From: Atherix ibis
Taxonomy: Eukaryota > Arthropoda > Insecta > Diptera > Athericidae
Assembly: GCA_958298945.1 (NCBI GenBank)
Contig: OY282608.1
Span: 77,362,806-77,426,805, forward strand
Reading direction: 5' to 3'
DNA length: 64,000 nucleotides
Below, piece after piece: positions 47,242-56,545 of the stretch. The notes under the pieces were generated by a model. It saw only the letters and a program-made list of their open reading frames with translations, ran no database searches and was not told where the DNA came from. The translations under genes and the position numbers were made by a program. Numbering within the stretch: the first letter of the stretch is position 1; every line of letters starts with the position of its first letter.

Positions 47242-50200
47242 TGGCTTGTTGGCTTGTTGGTTTGTTGGTTTATTGGTTTGTTGGTTTGTTGGTTTGTTGA
47301 TTTGTTGGTTTGTTGGTTTGCTGGTTTGTTGGTTTGTTGGTTTGTTGGTTTGTTGGTTTATTTGTTTGTTGGTTTGTTGGCTTGTTGGTTTGTTGGCTTG
47401 TTGGTTTGTTGGTTTGTTGGTTTGTTGGTTTATTTGTTTGTTGGTTAGTTGGTTTGTTGGTTTGTTCGTTTGGTGGTTTGTTGGTTTGTTGGTTTGTTGG
47501 TTTGTTGGTTTGTTGGTTTGTTGGTTTGTTGGTTTGTTGGTTTGTTGGCCGGTTGGCCGGTTGGTTTATTGACTTGTTGGTTTGTTGGTTTGTTGGTTTG
47601 CTTGTTTGTTGGTTTGTTCGTTTGTTGGCTTGTTGGTTTGTTGGTTTGTTGGCTTGTTGGTTTGTTGGTTTGTTGGTTTGTTGCTTTGTTAGTTTGTTGG
47701 CTTGTTGGTTTGTTGGTTTGTTGCTTTGTTGGTTTGTTGGTTTGTTGGTTTGTTGGTTTGTTGGTTTGATCGTTTGTTGGTTTGTTGGTTTGTTGGTTTG
47801 TTGGTTTGTGGTTCTTTGGTTTGTTGGCTTGTTGGTTTGTTTGTTTGTGGGTTTGTTGGTTTGTTGGTTTGTTGGTTTGTTGGTTTGTTCGTTTGTTGGT
47901 TTGTTCGTTTGTTGGCTTGTTGGTTTGTTGGCTTGTTGGTTTGTTGTTTTGTAGGTTTGTTGGTTTGTTCGTTTGTTGGTTTGTTGGTTTTGTTCGTTTG
48001 TTGGTTTGCTGGTTTGTTGGTTTGTTGGTTTGTTAGTCTGTTGGTTTGTTGGTTTGTTGGTTTGTTGGTTTCTTCGTTTGTTGGTTTGTTGGTTTATTGG
48101 TTTGTTGGTTTGTTGGTTTTGTTGGCTTGTTGGCTTGTTGGTTTGTTGGTTTGTTCGTTTGTTCGTTTGTTGGTTTGTTGGTTTATTTGTTTGTTGGTTT
48201 GTTGGCTTGTTGGTTTGTTGGCTTGTTGGTTTGTTGGTTTGTTGGTTTGTTTGTTTGTTGGCTTGTTCGTTTGTTGGCTTGTTGGTTTGTTGGTTTGTTG
48301 GTTTGTTGGTTTTTTGGTTTGTTGGTTTGTTGGTTTGTTGGTTTGCTAGTTTGTTCGTTTGTTGGTTTTTTTGTTTGTTGGTTTGTTGGTTTCTTCGTTT
48401 GCTGGTTTGTTGGTTTGCTCGTTTGTTGGTTTGTTGGTTTATTTGTTTGTTTGTTTGTTGGTCTGTTTGTTTGTTTGTTTGTTGGCTTGTTGGTTTGTTG
48501 GCTTGTTGGCTTGTTGGTTTGTTGGTTTGTTGGTTTGTTGGTTTGTTCGTTTGTTCATTTTTTGGCTTGTTGGTTTGTTGGCTTGTTGGCTTGTTGGTTT
48601 GTTGGTTTGTTGGTTTGTTGGTTTGTTGGTTTGTTGGTTTGTTGGTTTGTTGGTTTGTTCGTTATTGGCTTTTTGGTTTGTTGGCTTGGTGGCTTGTTGG
48701 TTTGTTGGCTTGTTTGTTTGTTGGTTTATTGGTTTGTTGGTTTGTTGGTTTGTTGGTTTGTTGGTTTGTTAGTTTGTTGGTTTGTTGGTTTGTTGGTTTG
48801 TTGGTTTGTTGGTTTGTTGGTTTGTTGGTTTCTTGGTTTGTTGGTGTGCTGGTTTCTTGGTTTGTTCGTTTGTTGTTTTGTTGGTTTATTTGTTTGTTGG
48901 TTTGTTGGTTTGTTCGTTTTTTCGTTTGTTGGCTTGTTGGTTTGTTGGGTTGTTGGCTTGGTGGGTTGTTGGTTTGTTGGTTCGTTAGTTTGTTGGTTTG
49001 TTGGTTTGCTGGTTTGTTCGTTTGTTCGTTTGTTGGCTTGTTTGTTTGTTGGTTTGTTGATTTTTTGGTTTGTTGGTTTGTTGGTTTTTTGGTTTGTTGG
49101 CTTGTTGGTTTGTTAGTTTGTTGGTTTGTTGGTTTGTTCGTTTGTTCGTTTGTTGGCTTGTTGGTTTGTTGGCTTGTTGGCTTGATGGGTTGTTGGTTTG
49201 TTGGTTTGTTGGCTTGTTGGTTTGTTGGTTTGTTCGTTTGTTGGTTTGTTGGTTTGTTTGTTTGTTAGTTTGTTCGTTTGTTGGTTTTTTGGTTTGTTGG
49301 CTTGTTGGTTTGTTCGTTTGTTGGTTTGTTGGTTTATTTGTTTGTTGGTTTGTTGGTGTGTTGGTTTGTTCGTTTGTTGGTTTGTTGGTTTGTTGGTTTG
49401 TTGGTTTGTTCGTTTGTTCATTTTCTGGCTTGTTGGTTTGTTGGCTTGTTGGCTTGTTGGTTTGTTCGTTTGTTGGTTTGTTGGTTTGTTGGTTTGTTCG
49501 TTTGTTCATTTTTTGGCTTGTTGGTTTGTTGGCTTGTTGGCTTGTTGGTTTGTTGGTTTGTTGGTTTTTTGGTTTGTTGGCTTGTTGGTTTGTTCGTTTG
49601 TTGGTTTGTTGGTTTATTTGTTTGTTGGTTTGTTGGTTTGTTGGTTTGTTGGTTTGTTTGCTTGTTGGTTTGTTGGTTTGTTCGTTTGTTGGTTTGTTGG
49701 TTTGTTGGTTTGTTGGTTTGTTCGTTTGTTGGTTTGTTGGTTTGTTGGTTTGTTGGTTTTTTGATTTGTTGGTTACTTGGATTGTTGGTTTGTTGGTTTG
49801 TTGGTTGGTTGGTTTGCTGGTTTGTTGGTTTGTTGGTTTTTTGGTTTGTTGGCTTGTTGGTTTGTTAGATTGTTGGTTTGTCGGTTTGTTCGTTTGTTCG
49901 TTTTTTGGTTTGCTGGTTTGTTGGTTTGTTCGTTTGTTGGTTTGTTGGTTTATTTGTTTGTTGGTTTGTTGGTTTGTTGGTTTGTTGGTTTGTTGGTTTG
50001 TTGGTTTGTTGGTTTGTTGGTTTGTTGGTTTGTTGGTTTGTTGGTTTGTTTGTTTGTTCGTTTGTTGGCTTGTTGGTTTGTTGGCTTGTTGGCTTGTTGG
50101 TTTGTTCGTTTGTTGGTTTGTTGGTTTGTTGGTTTGTTGGTTTGTTCGTTTGTTGGTTTGTTGGTTTGTTGGTTTGTTGGTTTGTTGGCTTGTTGGTTAT

Positions 50201-50870
50201 TTGGTTTGTTGGTTTATTTGTTTGTTGGTTTGTTGGTTTGTTGGCTTGTTGGTTATTTGGTTTGTTGGTTTATTTGTTTGTTGGTTTGTTGGTTTGTTGG
50301 TTTGTTGGTTTGTTGGTTTATTAGTTTGTTGGTTTGTTGGTTTGTTTGTTTGTTGGATTGTTCGTTTGTTGGCTTGTTGGTTTATTGGCTTGTTGGCTTG
50401 TTGGCATGTTGGTTTGTTGGTTTGTTGGTTTGTTGGTTTGTTGGTTTGTTGGCTTGTTGGCTTGTTGGCTTGTTGGCTTGTTGGCTTGTTGGCTTGTTGG
50501 TTTATTGGTTTGTTGGTTTGTTGGTTTGTTGGTTTGTTGGTTTGTTGGTTTGTTGGTTTGTTGGTTTGTTGGTTTGTTGATTTGTTGGTTCGTTGGTTTG
50601 TTGGTTTATTTGTTTGTTTGTTTGTTGGCTTGTTGGTTTGTTGGCTTGTTGGTTTGTTGGTTTGTTGATTTATTTGTTTGTTGGTTTGTTGGTTTGTTGG
50701 TTTGTTTGTTGGCTTGTTGGTTTGTTGGCTTGTTGGCTTGTTGGTTTGGTCGTTTGTTAATTTTTTGGCTTGTTGGTTTGTTGGCTTGTTGGCTTGTTGG
50801 TTTGTTGGTTTGTTGGTTTGTTGGTTTGTTGGTTTGTTGGTTTGTTGGTTTGTTGGTTTGTTGGTTTGTT
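47242..50870. repeat. 4.6-kb tandem repeat, copy 2
   Basis: Partner of 42,620-46,410. Relative to copy 1 it has 40 bp more near 48,240, lacks 96 bp near 49,015 (the TTGGTTAG...TTTATTAATTTG patch) and lacks 64 bp near 49,250. The intervening 46,410-47,240 holds an extra GGCATG cassette, 996 bp from the previous one. Confidence 0.85.
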
Positions 50871-53689
50871 GGTTTGTTGGTTTGTTCGTTATTGGCTTGT
50901 TGGTTTGGTGGCTTGGTGGCTTGTTGGTTTGTTGGCTTGTTTGTTTGTTGGTTTATTGGTTTGTTGGTTTGTTGGTTTGTTGGTTTGTTGGTTTGTTGGT
51001 TTGTTGGTTTGTTGGTTTGTTGGTTTGTTGGTTTGTTGGTTTGTTGGTTTGTTGGTTTGTTGGTTTGTTGGTTTGTTGGTTTGTTGGTGTGTTGGTTTCT
51101 TGGTTTGTTCGTTTGTTGGTTTGTTGGGTTATTTGTTTGTTGGTTTTTTGGTTTGTTCGTTTTTTCGTTTGTTGGCTTGTTGGTTTGTTGGCTTGTTGGC
51201 TTGGTGGGTTGTTGGTTTGTTTGTTTGTTAGTTTGTTGGTTTGTTGGTTTGCTGGTTTGTTGGTTTGTTGGTTAGTTTGTTTGTTGGTTTTTTGGTTTGT
51301 TCGTTTGTTGGTTTGTTGGTTTATTTATTTGTTGGTTTGTTGGTTTGTTGGTTTGTTCGTTTGTTCGTTTGTTGGCTTATTTGTTTGTTGGTTTGTTGAT
51401 TTTTTGGTTTGTTGGTTTGTTGGTTTTTTGGTTTGTTGGCTTGTTGGTTTGTTAGTTTGTTGGTTTGTTGGTTTGTTCGTTTGTTCGTTTGTTGGCTTGT
51501 TGGTTTGTTGGCTTGTTGGCTTGGTGGGTTGTTGGTTTGTTGGTTTGTTGGCTTGTTGGTTTGTGGGTTTGTTCGTTTGTTGGTTTCTTGGGTTGTTGGT
51601 TTGTTGGTTTGTTGGTTTGTTTGTTTGTTAATTTGTTTGTTTGTTGGTTTTTTGGTTTGTTGGTTTGTTGGTTTGTTGGTTTGTTGGTTTGTTGGTTTTT
51701 TGATTTATTTGTTTGTTGGTTTGTTGGTTTGTTGGTTTGTTGGTTTGTTGGTTTGTTGGTTTGTTGGCTTGTTGGTTTGTTGGCTTGTTGGTTTGTTGGT
51801 TTGTTGGTTTGTTAGTTTATTTGTTTGTTGGTTTGTTGGTTTGTTGGTTTGTTCGTTTGTTGGTTTGTTGGCTTGTTGGTTTGTTGGTTTGTTGGCTTGT
51901 TGGTTTGTTGGTTTGTTGGTTTGTTGCTTTGTTGGTTTGTTGGCTTGTTGGTTTGTTGGTTTGTTGCTTTGTTGGTTTGTTGGTTTGTTGGTTTGTTGGT
52001 TTGTTGGCTTGATCGTTTGTTGGTTTGTTGGTTTGTTGGTTTGTTGGTTTGTGGTTCTTTGGTTTGTTGGCTTGTTGGTTTGTTTGTTTGTGGGTTTGTT
52101 GGTTTGTTGGTTTGTTGGTTTGTTCGTTTGTTGGTTTGTTCGTTTGTTGGCTTGTTGGTTTGTTGGCTTGTTGGTTAGTTGGTTTGTTGGTTTGTTGGTT
52201 TGTTTGTTTGTTGGTTTGTTAGTTTGTTTGTTTGTTGGTTTGTTCGTTTGTTGGCTTGTTGGTTTGTTGGCTTGTTGGCTTGTTGGCTTGTTGGCATGTT
52301 GGTTTGTTGGTTTGTTGGTTTTTTTGTTTGATGGTTTGTTGGCTTGTTGGCTTGTTGGCTTGTTGGTTTGTTGGTTTGTTGGTTTGTTGGTTTGTTGGTT
52401 TGTTGGTTTGTTGGTTTGTTGGTTTGTTGGTTTGTTGGTTTGTTGGTTTGTTGGTTTGTTGGTTTGTTGGTTTGTTGGTTTGTTGGTTTGTTGGTTTATT
52501 TGTTTGTTGGTTTGTTGGCTTGTTGGTTTGTTGGCTTGTTGGCTTGTTGGCTTGTTGGCTTGTTGGTTTGTTGGTTTGTTGGTTTGTTGGTTTGTTGGTT
52601 TGTTGGTTTGTTGGTTTTTTGGTTTATTTGTTTGTTGGTTTGTTGGCTTGTTGGTTTGTTGGTTTGTTGGTTTGTTGGTTTGTTGGTTTGTTGGCTTGTT
52701 GGTTTGTTGGCTTGTTGGTTTGTTGGTTTGTTGGTTTGTTGGTTTATTTGTTTGTTGGTTTGTTGGTTTGTTGGTTTGTTGGTTTGTTCGTTTGTTGGTT
52801 TGTTGGTTTGTTGGTTTGTTGGTTTGTTGGTTTGTTGGTTTGTTGGTTTGTTGGTTTGTTGGTTTGTTGGTTTGTTGGTTTGTTGGTTTGTTGGCTGGTT
52901 GGTTTGTTGACTTGTTGGTTTGTTGGTTTGTTGGTTTGCTTGTTTGTTGGTTTGTTCATTTGTTGGCTTGTTGGTTTGTTGGCTTGTTGGTTTGTTGGTT
53001 TATTGGTTTGTTGGTTTGTTGGTTTGTTGGTTTGTTAGTTTGTTGGTTTGTTGGTTTGTTGGTTTGTTGGTTTGTTGGTTGGTTGGGTTGTTGATTTGTG
53101 GTTCTTTGGTTTGTTGGCTTGTTGGTTTGTTTGTTTGTGGGTTTGTTGGTTTGTTGGTTTGTTGTTTTGTTGGTTTGTTCGTTTGTTGGTTTGTTCGTTT
53201 GTTTGCTTGTTGGTTTGTTGGCTTGTTGGTTTGTTGGTTTGCTTGTTTGTTGGTTTGTTCGTTTGTTGGTTTGCTGGTTTGTTGGTTTGTTGGCTTGTTG
53301 TTTTGTTGGTTTGTTAGTTTGTTGGTTTGTTGGTTTGTTGGTTGTTAATTTGTTGGTTTGTTGGTTTGTTGGTTTATTGGTTTGTTGGTTTGTTGGTTTG
53401 TTGGTTTGTGGTTCTTTGGTTTGTTGGCTTGTTGGTTTGTTTGTTTGTGGGTTTGTTGCTTTGTTGGTTTGTTGGTTTGTTGGTTTGTTGGTTTGTTGGT
53501 TTGTTGGTTTGTTCGTTTGTTGGTTTGTTCGTTTATTGGCTTGTTGGTTTGTTGGCTTGTTGGTTAGTTGGTTTGTTGGTTTGTTAGTTTGTTTGTTTGT
53601 TGGTTTGTTCGTTTGTTGGTTTTTTGGTTTGTTTGCTTGTTGGTTTGTTGGTTTGTTGGTTTATTTGTTTGTTGGTTTGTTGGTTTGTT

Positions 53690-56545
53690 GGTTTGTTGGT
53701 TTGTTGGTTTGTTGGTTTGTTGGTTTGCTGGCTGGTTGGTTTGTTGACTTGTTGGTTTGTTGGTTTGTTGGTTTGCTTGTTTGTTGGATTGTTCATTTGT
53801 TGGCTTGTTGGTTTGTTGGTTTGTTGGCTTGTTGGTTTGTTGGTTTGTTGGTTTGTTGGTTTGTTGGTTTGTTGGTTTGTTGGTTTGTTGGTTTGTTGGT
53901 TTGTTGGTTTGTTGGTTTGTTGGTTTGTTGGTTTGTTGGTTTGTTGGTTTGTTGGTTTGTTGGTTTGTTGGTTTGTTGGTTTCTTGGTTTGTTTGTTTGT
54001 GGGTTTGTTGGTTTGTTGGTTTGTTGTTTTGTTGGTTTGTTCGTTTGTTGGCTTGTTGGTTTGTTGGCTTGTTGGTTTGTTGGTTTGCTTGTTTGTTGGT
54101 TTGTTCATTTGTTGGCTTGTTGGTTTGTAGATTTGTTGGTTTGTTGGTTTGTTGGTTAGTTGGTTTGTTGGTTTGTTGGTTTGTTTGTTTGTTGGTTTGT
54201 TCGTTTGTTGGTTTTTTGGTTTGTTGGTTTGTTGGTTTGTTGGTTTGTTGGTTTGTTCGTTTGTTGGCTTGTTGGTTTGTTGGCTTGTTGGTTTGTTGGT
54301 TTGCTTGTTCGTTGGTTTGTTCATTTGTTGGCTTGTTGGTTTGTAGATTTGTTGGTTTTTTGGTTTGTTGGTTAGTTGGTTTGTTCGTTTGTTTGTTTTT
54401 TGGTTTGTTGGTTTGTTGGTTTGTTGGTTTATTGGTTTGTTGGTTTGTTGGTTTGTTGGTTTGTGGTTGTTTGGTTTGTTGGCTTGTTGGTTTGTTTGTT
54501 TGTGGGTTTGTTGGTTTGTTGGGTTGTTGTTTTGTTGGTTTGTTCGTTTGTTGGTTTTTCGTTTGTTGGCTTGTTGGTTTGTTGGCTTGTTGGTTTGTTG
54601 GTTTGTTCGTTTGTTGGCTTGCTGGTTTGTTGGTTTGTTGGCTTGTTGGTTTGTTGGTTTGTTGGTTTGTTGGTTTGTTGGTTTGTTGTTTGTTAATTTG
54701 TTGGTTTGTTGGTTTGTTGGTTTGTTGGTTTGTTGGTTTGTTGGTTTGTTGGTTTGTTGGTTTGTTGGTTTGTTGGTTTGTTGGTTTGTTGGTTTGTTGG
54801 TTTGTTGGTTTGTTGGTGTGTGGTTTTTTGGTTTGTTGGCTTGTTGGTTTGTTTGTTTGTGGGTTTGTTGGTTTGTTGGTTTGTTGGTTTGTTGGTTTGT
54901 TCGTTTGTTGGTTTGTTCGTTTGTTGGCTTGTTGGTTTGTTGGCTTGTTGGTTAGTTGGTTTGTTGGTTTGTTGGTTTGTTTGTTTGTTGGTTTGTTCGT
55001 TTGTTGGTTTTTTGTTTGTTGGCTTGTTGGTTTGTTGGTTTGTTGGTTTATTTGTTTGTTGGTTTGTTGGTTTGTTGGTTTGTTGGTTTGTTCGTTTGTT
55101 GGTTTGTTGGTTTGTTGGTTTGTTGGTTTGTTGGTTTGTTGGTTTGTTGGTTTGTTGGTTTGTTGGTTTGCTGGCTGGTTGGTTTGTTGACTTGTTGGTT
55201 TGTTGGTTTGTTGGTTTGCTTGTTTGTTGGTTTGCTCATTTGTTGGCTTGTTGGTTTGTTGGTTTGTTGGCTTGTTGGTTTGTTGGTTTGTTGGTTTGTT
55301 GGTTTGTTGGTTTGTTGGTTTGTTGGTTTGTTGGTTTGTTGGTTTGTTGGTTTGTTGGTTTGTTGGTTTGTTGGTTTGTTGGTTTGTTGGTTTGTTGGTT
55401 TGTTGGTTTGTTGGTTTGTTGGTTTGTTGGTTTGTTGGTTTGCTGGTTTGCTGGTTTGTTGGTTTGTTGGTTTGTTAATTTGTGGTTCTTTGGTTTGTTG
55501 GCTTGTTGGCTTGTTGGTTTGTTTGTTTGTGGGTTTGTTGGTTTGTTAATTTGTTGGTTTGTTGGTTTGTTAGTTTGTTGGTTTGTTCGTTTGTTGGCTT
55601 GTTGGTTTGTTGGCTTCTTGGTTAGTTGGTTTGTTGGTTTGTTGGTTTGTTTGTTTGTTGGTTTGTTCGTTTGTTGGTTTTTTGGTTTGTTGGTTTGTTG
55701 GTTTGTTGGTTTGTTGGTTTGTTGGTTTGTTGGTTTGTTTGTTTGTTGGTTTGTTCGTTTGTTGGTTTTTTGGTTTGTTGGCTTGTTGGCTTGTTGGTTT
55801 GTTGGTTTGTTGGCTTGTTGGTTTGTTGGTTTGTTGGTTTGTTGGTTTGTTGGTTTGTTGGTTTGTTGGTTTGTTGGTTTATTGGTTTGTTTGTTTGTTG
55901 GTTTGTTCGTTTGTTGGCTTGTTGGTTTGTTGGCTTGTAGGCTTGTTGGTTTGTTGGTATGTTGGTTTGTTGGTTTGTTGGTTTGTTGGTTTGTTGGTTT
56001 GTTGGTTTGTTGGTTTGTTAGTTTGTTGGTTTGTTCGTTTGTTGGTTTGTTGGTTTGTTGGTTTGTTGGTTTTTCGGTTTGTTGCCTTGTTAGTTTGTTG
56101 GTTTGTTGGTTTGCTGGTTTGTTGGTTTATTCGTTTGTTGGTTTTTTGGTTTGTTCGTTTGTTGGTTTGTTGGTTTATTGGTTTGTTGGCATGTTCGTTA
56201 TTGGCTTGTTGATTTGTTGGCTTGTTGGCTTGTTGGTTTGTTTGTTTGCTGGTTTGTTGGTTTGTTGGTTTGTTGGTTTGTTGGTCTGTTGGTTTGTTGG
56301 TTTGTTGGTTTGTTGGTTTGTTGGTTTGTTGGTTTGTTGGTTTGTTGGTTTGTTGGTTTGTTGGTTTGTTGGTTTGTTAGTTTGTTGGTTTGTTGGTTTG
56401 TTCGTTTGTTCGTTTATTGGCTTGTTGGTTTGTTGGCTTGTTGGCTTGTTGGTTTGTTGATTTGTTCGTTTGTTCATTTGTTGGCTTGTTGGTTTGTTGG
56501 CTTGTTGGCTTGTTGGTTTGTTGGTTTGTTCGTTATTGGCTTGTT
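53690..56545. repeat. 2.86-kb dimer unit, copy A
   Basis: Directly followed by copy B. Paired landmarks: GCTGGCTGG 53,727/56,583 (2,856) and 55,170/58,043 (2,873), GTGGTTCTTTGG 55,482/58,363 (2,881), and CGTTATTGGC 56,196/59,085 (2,889) and 56,531/59,412 (2,881). The GCTGGCTGG sites divide the region into monomers of 1,443, 1,413 and 1,460 bp, so each copy is a two-monomer higher-order unit. One change of 9 rather than 8 bp comes from TTTTTTG against TTTTTTGG near 55,015. Confidence 0.9.
55272..55442. repeat. Perfect TTGGTTTG tract, about 21 units
   Basis: 171 bases without a variant, bounded by TTGGCTTG on the left and CTGGTTTG on the right. Its counterpart in the next dimer is one unit longer. 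Tracts this pure are unusual in the window. Confidence 0.9.

Larger units (their letters stand above)
36530..51800. repeat. Higher-order domain D4 (4.4- and 4.6-kb repeats)
   Basis: This domain mixes the D2 markers with the D1-type GGCATG cassette. CGTTATTGGC starts at 37,395, 39,770, 41,814, 43,998, 48,660 and 50,887. TTAGATTG occurs near 38,750, 40,257, 45,365 and 49,867. GGCATG occurs near 39,272, 45,887, 46,883 and 50,405. Here TTAGATTG is followed by GTTCGTTTTTTGG, where D2 has GCTCG. Long matches include 37,909-40,250 with 44,504-46,410 (+6,595 to +6,615), 38,750-40,250 with 49,870-51,400 (+11,117 to +11,157), and 40,400-40,630 with 46,416-46,646 (+6,016). Confidence 0.75.
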
